A stretch of 64,000 nt of DNA, taken from assembly GCA_903813345.2 (NCBI GenBank), contig CAIIXF020000004.1, positions 31,871,985-31,935,984 on the forward strand. The letters run 5' to 3'. The notes under the pieces are model-generated. The model was not told where the DNA came from. It worked only from the letters and a program-made list of their open reading frames with translations, and ran no database searches. Shown piece after piece: positions 51,486 through 61,551 of the stretch (the first letter of the stretch is position 1; the number at the start of each line of letters is the position of its first letter). The stretch is from Owenia fusiformis (lineage: Eukaryota; Annelida; Polychaeta; Sabellida; Oweniidae). The position numbers were made by a program, and so were the translations under genes.

Positions 51486-54400
51486 TCAATGATTTTCATG
51501 CTCACAAATGAAACCATCTGAAGTTGAGGAGCAACGATAGTCGCCCCAATTATAGTTATTGCCCCAGTAACTATCCATTCTCACACAGTACTCATCACCC
51601 TCTTGGGGATCGGCTCCTGCCCAAGAGAAGTATGAAACTGTACCCGATGACCCGCTCCAATGATAAAGACCAGTGTCCTCATCTCGCTTGAGGCCAATAT
51701 GCATCGAACCTGAAACAAAATACGACAGTTTAATGAGAAAAAAAAGTTCAAAAGTTGTTTTGTGACTTTTACACGCACTCGGTGGGATTTTGACGGAGTA
51801 TTATGTCCCGGGGGCAGAAAGTTTTGAAATACACAGGCAAATTACATCGGACCCCGTACAAGCCCGTACGGAGCTCGTTGTGTCAACGGACCCTGTACAA
51901 CCTCGTACGGGCCTCGTTACGAGTCTCGTAATTGCTTGTAATTTTCGAGCCTCGTAAGAGCTTGTGATTACTAGGCCCGTAATAGCTCGTAATTTTCGAC
52001 CCCCGTACTTGACCGTACGGTGCCCGTAACGAGCCCCGTAATAAATCGTAATTTTCGATCCCCGTACTTGCTCGTATGGTGCCTGTTACGAGGCCCGTAA
52101 TACCTCGTAATTTTCGAGCCTTGTACTTGCCTGTGCGATGCCCGTAACAAGGCTCGTAATGGCTCGTAACTTTCGAGCACTGTACTTGCCCGTACGTGGC
52201 TCGTAACGAGGCTCGTAATTGCTCGTTCATTTTGATGAACACTTTTTGCTCGATGAAATAAAATATTATATTGGAATAAGTGGAAATGTGATGTTAACGA
52301 ATGTTATTGTATCGAATAACCATGTGTGACTGAAAGCACAAATCTGAATTGATTAGACATGCACAGCATCAAATACGTGAATCATATGGCATGTCAGTAA
52401 TTAACTTTTTTGTTCGGAGTTCGATAACGGGCTTCGTACGAGCTCGTACGGGACTCGAAATTACAAGCCTTGTACATGCTCGAATGGGCCTCGAAAACAA
52501 CAATTACGAGCATCGTACGAGCTCGCACTGGCCTCGAAAACGAGCTTCGTACGAGTTCGTACGAGGATGGTGCTCCTTTTTGCCCCGGGTTTTTGCCCGT
52601 AATGACTCGTAATTTTCGAGGCTCGTACGAGCTCGTACGGGGCCCGATGTAATTTGCCTGTGTACATATCCCAGTTAATAAACATTTTGATTTTATTTGA
52701 CCGGTCACTATACTTTTGCTTCCATATGAATGGTCCAATTCATGGCAGAATATGATATCTGGGTCTTCATACAAATTGTATACGTTTACTGCCCCATCGC
52801 AATGATCAACTTCAAGATACTAAATTCATACTTTAAAGCTTAAATAAATAAAATAAATAAAGAAGGTAAGTCCGAACATCTCATACCATTACATATAATA
52901 TCTGCTATAATCGTAGCTGTCTTTATTCCGCTAGATTCAAAGGTACAAATGTATAAGCCATTTATAGATTTAGTAATTAATCCGTCATACACGAATAAAC
53001 AATGAGTAATTACATCTAAGTTATGAAGTACGAACAATGGTTAATTTGGTAATATCTGTATAATTTATAAATAACAACCCCAATGTAATAGCTTAATGTT
53101 AGAAAGTTATAGATTCCAACAATTTAATCCCAAACTGCGTTAAATACTCATCAATCAGCGATATTTTTATGGATTCTGTATCATAACTCGCGTGTCAAAT
53201 TCCGATTTAAATCGGGAGAAATCCTGATTTTTTTATTGTTCATCCCGATTTTTCTCAAAATCCTGATGTTCAGCCCGATTTAAAGAAAATATCTTGATTG
53301 TTTCGTAAAATTTCCCGATTTTTATAAAAATACCCCAATATTGTGTTCAAAACTCCCGAATTGTTAACGAGACATGCCATTTTTTAGTAAAAAACTGCAG
53401 ATTTTTAAATGATACCCTCCCGATTTTTGTTTAAAACTCCGGATTTTACATTGAGATGCCCTCGCAAAAAGTAAAAGTATACGATAGGTTTTGTGATAAA
53501 ACAAAATAGCTAACTGCACATACAATATTTACTTGTGAAGCTTTTTCATCTTCTTTTAACCACAGTATTTCTCATTCAAGTATTGCTCATTCAAGTATTG
53601 CTTATTCAAGTATTTCTCATTCAAGTATTTCTCATTCAAGTATTGCTCATTCTAGTATTTCTCATTCAAGTGTTGCTCATTCTAGTATTGCTCATTCAAG
53701 TGTTGCTCATTCAAGTATTGCTCATTCAAGTATTTCTCATTTAAGTATTGCTCATTCAAGTATTTCTCATTTAAGTATTTCTCATTCAAGTATTGCTCAT
53801 TCAAGTATTTCTCATTCAAGTATTGCTCATTCAAGTATTTCTCATTCAAGTATTGCTTATTCAAGTATTTCTCATTTAAGTATTGCTCATTCAAGTATTT
53901 CTCATTTAAGTATTTCTCATTCAAGTATTGCTCATTCAAGTATTTCTCATTCAAGTATTGCTCATTCAAGTATTTCTCATTCAAGTATTGCTCATTCAAG
54001 TGTTGCTCATTTAAGTATTTCTCATTCAAGTATTGCTCATTCTAGTATTGCTCATTCAAGTGTTGCTCATTCAAGTATTTCTCATTGAATTATTTCTCAT
54101 TCAAGTATTGCTCATTCAAGTATTGCTTATTCAAATATTTCTCATTCAAGTATTTCTCATGCAAGTATTGCCCATTCAAGTATTGCTCATTCAAGTATTG
54201 CTCATTCAAGTATTGCTCATATAAGTATTTCTCATTCAAGTATTTCTCATTCAAGTATTGCTTATTCAAGTATTTCTCATTCAAGTATTGCTCATTCAAG
54301 TATTTCTCATTTAAGCAATTCTCATTCAAGTATTGCTCATTCAAGGGAAAATACAGTAGCTAACTGCACATACAATATTCATTTGTGAAGCTCTTTCATC

Positions 54401-57074
54401 TTCTTTTGACCACAGTATTTCTCATGCAAGTATTGCCCATTCAAGTATTGCTCATTCAAGTATTGCTCATTCAAGTATGAAGTACCCACCCGATTTTTGT
54501 TTAAAACTCCGGATTTTAAATTGAGATGCCCTCGCAAAAAATAAAAGTATACGATAGGTTTTGTGTTAAAACAAAATAGCTAACTGCACATACAATATTC
54601 ACTTGGGAAGCGCTTTCATCTTTTTTAACCACAGTATTTCTCATTCAAGTATTGCTCATTCAAGTATTGCTCATTTAAGTATTTAACATTCAAGTATTGC
54701 ACATTCTAGTATTTCTCATTTAATTATTTCTCATTCAAGTATTTCTCATTCAAGTATTGCTCATTCAAGTATTTCTCATTCAAGTATTGCTCATTCAAGG
54801 ATTACTCATTCAAGTATTTCTCATTCAAGTATTGCTCATTCAAGTATTTCTCATTCAAGTATTTCTCATTCAAGTATTGCTCATTCAAGTATTTCTCATT
54901 CAAGTATTGCTCATTTAATCTTCTCTGAACTATTTGAAACCAGAATTTTATTTAATCGATCCTTCTGTGACAGAGATATTCAATACAATACACTCAGCGC
55001 ATAGATACGTTTATATTGAGATGACATAACCAGTCCCTTGATTTCATGTAGAACCAACACGTATCCATGCGACTTCAATCTGGTTGCTTCATGTAGATAA
55101 CATAATTATTTCTGATATTTAACTATCGAAGTAATGTGCATATGGATACGGAAAACCATGATTAAAGCTAGGTTGTGCGAGTGTATTCACATTAAATAAT
55201 TCATTATAATGGTTTAATGTAGATGATATCGCATGTATTAATCAATAAGCAAAAGATAGTAAAAGGCCCAAATGCAACACGAAAACGTATTTATCAAATA
55301 ACCTGTGTAAACCCCGATTTTTCCTGATTTTTAGCAAATCCCGATTTATTTTTACCGATTTTTGGGAATTGTTGATATAGTTTTCGTATCTCAGATTTTC
55401 TCCCAAATTCTTTCTAGAAATCCCCATTTTCATCCCAATTTTTCTTCAGAAAATACCGATTTCTCCTGATTCTAAAAAAAAAATCCAATTTTTATTTTCT
55501 ACTTGACAGGTATGTCATAATAAAAAGACTTTTCATCAAATGAGAAGAGAGACAGCCCTGAAAAAGATATCAATTAACAAATGCTCTCAGTGTTCCCCCG
55601 AGTTAATTTTCATTTTGAATTTTGTTGACGGTTTAACATACCCATGTCATGTCTCCTCAGGTAGCTTTGTAAAGCACTTTGTTCATCTTCGGTTTCAATA
55701 GCAGCCAAGTATGCGCCATTTTCCTGGCACTTCATCTCTGCATCCGTCCAGTTCAAAGGTCCCGGGTAGAAACAATAGATGGAACCATTGTAGCTGAAGG
55801 ATGAATTTACGCCCACGCCACATGCTAGAACCAAAAACACGTATTGTTAAAAATAATGACATCAACAATACACACTATTGTTCACCAATATGCTGGAAAG
55901 TCCATCTCGAGCAGACCATTCAGATATTTAGTAGAAATCATCGTGAACACTCACATCTTCTTACGCCCGTTTTTTTTACTTCTTTATCTTCAAATATTTG
56001 GTGATTTTGTATATAAATATTTTTTCCTTCTTCATAAAATATGCTATAAAAGTAAAATGTTACTATTTACATATACGTTATATTCAATCACTAAACAAGG
56101 CACAGGATGAACAACATCATACCTAAAACAAAGCAGTTTGGGCTTGCTTCCAAAATGGCCGCCAAAATGCAAGATGGCCATCAAAATGTTAATAATTAGT
56201 TCTAGAATTTTTTACCGCGTAACATGTGTAAAAATTTGAAAATTCGAAATGGCCACCTTAACACTTACTCAGAATGTCAAAAAATAATCTGATATAAACT
56301 TTTATACGAAGAAACATCCCTGAAAGTTTAAGATGAATCCCTGAAATGGTTTGGCTGGAAAACTGGAAAACTGTAGACAAACTTCAAAAGACAAGATTTT
56401 AGGATCCAAAATCCAAAATGGCCACCTTGACATTTACCAAAAATGCCAAAAACTAATCAGTTATTAACTTTTATACGCATCAACATCCCTAAAAATGAAT
56501 GAATCTCTCAAACGGTTTGGCTGGAAGCCTATAGAAAAGCTAAAAAGTGAGACGCCACCCACCCGCCACAAACCCGCCCGCTCGCCCGTCAAGCTGACGA
56601 CAATATTGTACCTTTTTGTAGGTACGATAAAAATAGTATGCACTCGCATGCCAGTTTGTGGATTTTCTTTGTCTATAACAAGGGAACTTTACAATTTAAT
56701 TATTTAATGTATTAAGATATTTTAATAATTCAAATTATTAACTCACGTTCCCTGACGTAATAATGGTCAGTATCATTCATTTGGGCTTTTTTGCCTCTTG
56801 GCCATTCAAGCAAATCACATTTGAACGTCGTTTGGGTCATTTGCTTCACGTTTGTATGTCCGCATCGCTTTGTATTTAGACAAGCAATCACACATTCTGA
56901 GTGCGAACGTATTTCGAGAGTTCCCAGGTGACCTAAATTGTTATCAGAGACAAAGACAGTGTTCTTTTCTCTCATGAAGGTCTTCCCATTGAAAGTCGTA
57001 CACTCCGTTAAGACAAAAGGTATGAACGCAAATATTATCTTGCATGCTTTTATCAAGTCATCTAGTCTCGCCAT
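51486..57074 (-). CDS. Gene B: secreted PAN/Apple plus C-type lectin-domain protein
   Basis: Three minus-strand exons: 56747-57074 (328 bp), 55642-55824 (183 bp) and 51486-51709 (224 bp), 735 bp, 244 residues, phase 1 at both junctions. Exon 1: signal (KIIFAFIPFVL) then TECTTF, SECVIACLNTKRCGHTNV, FKCDLLEW. Exon 2: CGVGVNSSFSYNGSIYCFYP, LNWTDAEMKCQENGAYLAAI. Exon 3: HIGLKRDEDTGLYHW, FSWAGADPQEGDEYCV, YNWGDYRC, GFICEH, stop. All six long-form CTLD cysteines are present. The sugar loop is DPQ with a downstream Glu; WND is WGD. Introns are 0.9 and 3.9 kb; unlike genes A and C there is no 80-bp array before exon 2. The second intron contains a CpG-rich TIR element and a large minisatellite. The exon at 45851-46071 could replace the last exon. 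Confidence 0.87.
51832..52662. mobile_element. 831-bp CpG-rich TIR element in intron 2 of gene B
   Basis: Ends CACAGGCAAATTACATCGG and CCGATGTAATTTGCCTGTG are inverted repeats flanked by TA. The left half (51850-52230) is direct copies of a roughly 60-bp unit built on CCGTACTTGCTCGTA.GG.GCC and CGTAATAGCTCGTAATTTTCG; the right half (52420-52650) has related CGTACGAGCTCG units in reverse. The middle (52240-52400) is ordinary AT-rich sequence. Strong CpG and CGTACG content in an AT-rich region. It lies about 120 bases upstream (in transcription) of the acceptor of the last exon. Probably a TA-targeting non-autonomous element. Confidence 0.82.
53190..53480. repeat. CCCGATTTTT degenerate tandem repeats, left flank
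   Basis: Irregular units of about 30 bp around CCCGATTTTT..AAAAT. Similar units at 55310-55500 bracket the 15-bp minisatellite. A short inverted match of the outer ends (GTGTCAAAT near 53192, ACTTGACAG near 55501) hints that the whole is one element, not proven. Confidence 0.6.
53560..54920. repeat. 15-bp minisatellite (CAAGTATTGCTCATT) in three blocks
   Basis: Blocks at 53560-54345, 54404-54476 and 54632-54920 of a 15-bp unit alternating CAAGTATTGCTCATT and CAAGTATTTCTCATT. Each block is preceded by a copy of one leader (TAGCTAACTGCACATACAATATT, AAGC..TTTCATCTTCTTTT, ACCACAG), so leader plus array was itself duplicated. The 15-bp period keeps frames open on both strands (for example YLNEQ/YLNEK repeats), which are not genes. 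Confidence 0.93.
55310..55510. repeat. CCCGATTTTT degenerate tandem repeats, right flank
   Basis: Counterpart of 53190-53480: CCCCGATTTTTCCTGATTTTTAGCAAATCCCG and similar. Ends before CTTGACAGGTATG. Confidence 0.6.
56150..56480. repeat. ATGGCC repeats beside the duplication breakpoint
   Basis: Short direct repeats AAAATGGCCACCTT.ACA.TTACC and AAATGGCCGCCAAAATG lie in intron 1 of gene B, immediately left of the point where similarity to block 1 (about 8650) begins. Confidence 0.55.
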
Positions 57075-57142
57075 GATACGCTATTGAAGATTTGTTCATC
57101 ATCAGATCGAACTCCAATGCAAATAATCACAATGCCGTTTGG

Positions 57143-57149
57143 TTTATAT
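57143..57149 (-). promoter_or_regulatory. TATA-like box of gene B
   Basis: ATATAAA on the minus strand, 69 bases upstream of the ATG at 57074. The segment carrying it is missing from the otherwise similar upstream region of the orphan exon at 8920-9247. Confidence 0.4.
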
Positions 57150-58164
57150 GGGAAAGGCTCAGAAAAAGTAACTCACTTAATTACTTGCCATTTTATGCCA
57201 TTAAGCCATTTTATGCTTTTATTTCTAATCAACATAATGAACGTCACGATTTGATATCAATTTGCAGGATATGATCACGTGGGCAATCACGAGCATCTGT
57301 TTGATTGCAATCGCGCATGAGTAAATCAAGATTTGAAATCGTGGAAATGACGGTTAAGCATCATTAATTCTAAAATACGGTTACTACCCGAGGCCCAGGT
57401 AAACTTACAGTCATAATAAAAAATTTGTTTTATTCTTATACATGTAAGTAATCTATACTATAATATACATGTGTACACCACGCATTGCCAACTCAGTACA
57501 CTAGCGGACTATTTAAACATTTTTAACGTATACTTTGGCCTCAGGTTATTGCAGTCTCCAAACTTAGGATGATATTCAGAATACAACAGCTAACATTCTT
57601 GGATCAATTTTAATGACAAAAGATTCCAGTATATCCGATTGTTCATCGAATGTGACAGTGAAATTGTTCAGATTTACCGAAATTTCCTCATCTGTGAGGT
57701 GTTGAATATGCAGGTTAGTTCAAACAAAGAGGATTGGCTCCCGGGGTTCAAACAAACAAACAAGCATTATTCTGTACAATACCCAGTCTCACAGTGTTCT
57801 CTCCACGGGGTGTGTACTAAATTAAGCGTGGCAATTGTTTCCAGGGTAAGGTGAAACACGAGGATGTGGAATTTGAGCAAGTCGATGTTTTCATCATTTC
57901 AGAAACATCTTGTATAGTTTCTCGAAATTTTTGTTATTTATTAAAATCAATGTAACATATTTACAGGTCGTAGTGGTAGTGAAGTGTACATGTAATTGTT
58001 AAAGTATGATATTGTACATAATTGCGAAAATAAACTGATTTAATGGAAATGATCATGATTAAAGGTCTCTTCTACAATATTAGGTGTAAGCAATAAAAAT
58101 AAGTTAATGTTTAAAATAACATCCTAGACAGAATCGGTGACACCAAATTGTTATGCCTGAATAT

Positions 58165-58295
58165 GAAGCAGAATTATGTTAGAAAGATTTTAATGCAAAA
58201 AAGTCACACTTTACCGCAAAGTACTTTGGCCTAAAAATTACTTTGCGATGAGTGTGTATTTTTGCTTTAAAATCTTCCTAACATCATTCTGCTTC
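58165..58295. repeat. Hairpin element, paralogue of 10718-10826
   Basis: Better preserved ends: GAAGCAGAATTATGTTAG against CTAACATCATTCTGCTTC. Sequence corresponding to 10505-10717 is missing just left of it. Confidence 0.85.
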
Positions 58296-58409
58296 GTATT
58301 AGGTACAGCACGCGTGGTACAGGGTGCCAAAGAATGACACCCACCTTACATTGCATTACTTGTTTATTTATTAACATTTAGACTTGTCCTTTAGCATATT
58401 CAAAGTAGA

Positions 58410-58700
58410 CATAATGCGGATGCAGCTCCTACAATTGTAGATGTGTACACTTGTGATCTGCTCGATTACGATGGTTCGTTTCGGTAACAAAATGTCAGAA
58501 CGTCGAAGGTACGATTTTACTTTTTTCCTTATTTCACACGTTGTAGGCAGAATTCCCACGACATTTTTATCACAAACGTGTATCAGTATCATATGTTTAA
58601 GAAAATGTACATATTTGTGAACAAATAGCTCAAAAGACGACAGCATCGTCGATTTAATTCCTCACTTAAGTTACATAAACTGTATAGGTTAAAAGTGCAG
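58410..58700. repeat. Arm of the long fold-back family, block 2 copy
   Basis: Paralogue of 10955-11236. The start of the opposite arm is at 59155-59215, in the 3' flank of gene C, with the TTAA insertion between them. Confidence 0.75.
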
Positions 58701-58707
58701 ATCTTAA

Positions 58708-59131
58708 AGAGGGACATGGGGTATAAATAGGAGGATAACTAATATACCAGGATTTTTGATATTTTCACAAAACTGGTCAATTTTCTCAAATTTCATATAA
58801 ATTGAGAAAATGTATTGCTTCCAATTTTGTTATGTGTTTCTTTCAATGTATTGATGTTCATATTCTGCAGTTAGATTTTAACTACATCCTTTTGTTGGGT
58901 TGTGATGAGACATTTAAAAAACAGAAAAAACATTTTTTAAAGTTGTGATGAGACATTTAAAAAACAGAAAAAACATTTTTTAAATCTAAAAGTCCTCAAG
59001 CTTAGTCAATGAGAATCAAGTATTAAACAATGCTGTTAATTAAACTTACTCATCCTGACTTTCTGTTCCATTAAAGTGTGGATGCAACCTGATATTTTAA
59101 TGGGAGTTGCTAGCAACTTTAAAACCAGCCT
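58708..59131. mobile_element. 424-bp insertion flanked by TTAA, empty in block 1
   Basis: TTAA at 58704-58707 and 59132-59135 flank sequence absent from block 1, where the single site CAGATCTTAACTG is at 11241-11251. The ends (AGAGGGACATGGGG and AACCAGCCT) are not clear inverted repeats. Contains a 44-bp direct duplication (GTTGTGATGAGACATTTAAA, twice). TTAA duplication is typical of piggyBac/Kolobok-type elements; assignment is inference. Confidence 0.8.
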
Positions 59132-59252
59132 TTAACTGTTTTTCGAAATACCGTCTATGTAACTTAAGTGAGGAATTAAATCGACGATGCTGTTGTCTTC
59201 TGAGCTATTTCTTCAAAAATGTCCTCAAAAAGTTATATTTTGTAATTTCTGC

Positions 59253-61551
59253 TCAATTATTTTTGTGCTCACAAATGAAACCATCTCTTTCAGAGCAGTA
59301 CCAATCGGCCCAGTTATAGTCATAGTTCCCGTAATTTCTCAACTGCACACAGGATTCACCATCTCGCTCCTGGGGATTGTCTACTGCCCAAGAGAAGTAT
59401 GTCACTGTATCGGATAACCCGCTCCAATGATAAATGCCAGTGTCCTCATCTCGCCTGAGGCCAATGTGCATGTCATCTGAAACACAATATGGAAGTTTGG
59501 CTAAAGAAAAAGTATTTCAAAGTGTTAGTTATTCAGTGCCATTCAAAGGTGCGTGGCCCTCCCCTCCCCCAATGCAGAGATGGTCGGGACTTTGACAAGC
59601 AGCGGGTGGACTTTCAACATAGTACTTTTCCAGTGAGAGGGAAGTTTGAAATCGATAGCGGCCTAGATCATGTTTTACTCAAATGTCCAGCTTTTTCCGA
59701 ATTAAGGAAAGCCATGGTTGACATTGCAACCAGAAATTTAAAAATTAAAATTAAAAAAGGTAAAACTCGGTATGTTGTGATTATGAAATTTAAAAGCCAT
59801 ATGGAAATATAATAGCACGTATATGATGCATAAGCAGATACAACTGCTTTTGTCAAATATCAAATGATTACTTTTAAAAAAAATGTTGATGCTTTTAACT
59901 AATTATCATTTTATGTTATATTAATGTAACTTCCTTTATAGGCAAAAGAGGCACATAAATTATACATGCGCACATACTATACTAGAGGTGTATCTGCATA
60001 ATTAGGTCTATGTTTCTACGAAAAGGCAAGGACCGTATTCTGTCAAAACGTCGAAATCAATGAGTACTTTCAAATCTCCCGCCGATAATACTGGGAATCA
60101 TTTCGTAAACTTCCGGTGCTACGAAGTGCAAAAGGGCGTGATAAGGGGGATTAACCCCAGAGTTCAAAGATGACGTACGCTTTTAATGTAAACCTGTATT
60201 GAGATGACATACACCTCTGATTGGGCCAAATCGATAAACAAAAATGGCGGATTCAAAATTTTCTAATAACGCTTCGAATAATAGTATGCTACACGTAATT
60301 TCTGGCCTGTTTACCAATATCATAGCTTGTTATTTCACATCAAGATAAAAAAGATGTAAAAAATATGGTTCAATCGATTAAACCAACACAACGACGCGTT
60401 ATATTCGAAAACTATCTGGTGAGAATTTGTGCAAAGGTGGTACGCAAGAGACGTAATATGTCTGTCATCGCTATTCGCTAATGCCCTGGGGCTTTCCCCC
60501 TCTTGGGTGTGATATGTCCAATCAGTATTTTATCAAAAGTGTACAATATGGAGTCACATTGCATATACACTCTACTATACCTTTCATTTGGTGTTCACGA
60601 GCAACCCATTTGGCTTATTAGTAATTATTATGTTATTTGTTTTTATTTGTCTGTTCCTTATGAATGGTTTATCCGATGTTTAGTAGATGTTAATAAGGTA
60701 CTTTCAAAAATATACTTAACAATACAATAAGACAAACAGAGTATATTATGCATTTCTAGGGGTTAGGTAGAGTGATATAGCAACGCACTTACAAAACTTC
60801 GTGTGACTACATAAACTTGTTTTGTGACAATTAATACGTACATGTAATAAGGTTATTTTGAATTTGATTGCAATCGATAAGCAGTCAGATGTTGTTTTTT
60901 TGTTCATCGATTTTTCGTTTACCGTCTTTTACCTTTTTTAACATGGGCGAAATTATATACCGATTCGTTCATTCGTGTATAATTAATGATTATCTGTTTA
61001 TAATGACAGCTTTTAGACTTATATCACCAACTGTTCAGAATCTCAAGGGATGTATACACTAGCAGGCGAAATGCTTGAAACGGTGACGAAAAGTCCCAAT
61101 TTCTTGCAATTGAATTGATTGAATGAAAGTGAAAGTGGATTATGCTAATTGATTGAAATGCTTGAAATGATGCAAGCATTGAAACGATGTTTGTAGTGTA
61201 TAAAAGTGTTTTTCTCTGCTGGTGAATCTTGAGCAAAAGTTGTTTTTTGTCTAAAATATTCAGCGCCACATCAAACAAGTAAAAATGATAATAGATAAGT
61301 AAGTTAGCATCTGTGGAACTTTCCTTTAGTGTCAAAAATAATAAAATAAGTTTTGATGTGTAACATACCAGTGCCATGTCTGCGCACGTAGCTTTGTAAA
61401 GCATGTTGTTCTTCTTCGGTTTCAATAGCAGCCAAGTATGCACCATGTTCCTGACACTTCAGCTCAGCATCCCACCAGCTCAGAGGACCAGGGTAGAAAC
61501 AATAGATAGAACCATTGTAGGTGTATGGGAAATATAAGCCAACTTCACATG
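59253..61551 (-). CDS. Gene C: PAN-CTLD lectin, exons 2 and 3 only
   Basis: Exons 61369-61551 (183 bp) and 59253-59476 (224 bp), phase 1 at the junction (G plus AT gives Asp). Exon 2: CEVGLYFPYTYNGSIYCFYP, LSWWDAELKCQEHGAYLAAI. Exon 3: DMHIGLRRDEDTGIYHW, FSWAVDNPQERDGESCV, YNWADWYC, GFICEH, stop. Very close to gene A, its positional paralogue. The sugar loop is NPQ, WND is WAD. The first exon (signal peptide and PAN) should lie beyond the right edge, past the 80-bp array. The acceptor of exon 2 is TTTTAG, at the end of the array. Confidence 0.85.
59560..59740 (+). pseudogene. LINE C-terminal fragment in intron 2 of gene C
   Basis: One plus-strand frame (within 59489-59812) has CRDGRDFDKQRVDF and FEIDSGLDHVLLKCPAFSEL, matching the Cys/His tail (HxxxxC) of LINE-encoded reverse transcriptases. 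Too short to assign a clade. Paralogue at 12130-12270 is more broken. Confidence 0.45.
59741..61368. other. Intron 2 of gene C
   Basis: Aligns with 12271-13875 and has no recognised exon. A short insertion relative to gene A (about 59945-60040) contains no clear repeat. Confidence 0.55.

Noticed and set aside
51883-52774. Frames of 119-126 codons in the CGTACG-rich region
   Set aside because: Low-complexity translations of the tandem units inside a TIR element.
53535-54363. Repetitive open frames on both strands of the 15-bp minisatellite
   Set aside because: The period is a multiple of three, so all frames free of stops stay open; both strands cannot be coding and there is no domain.
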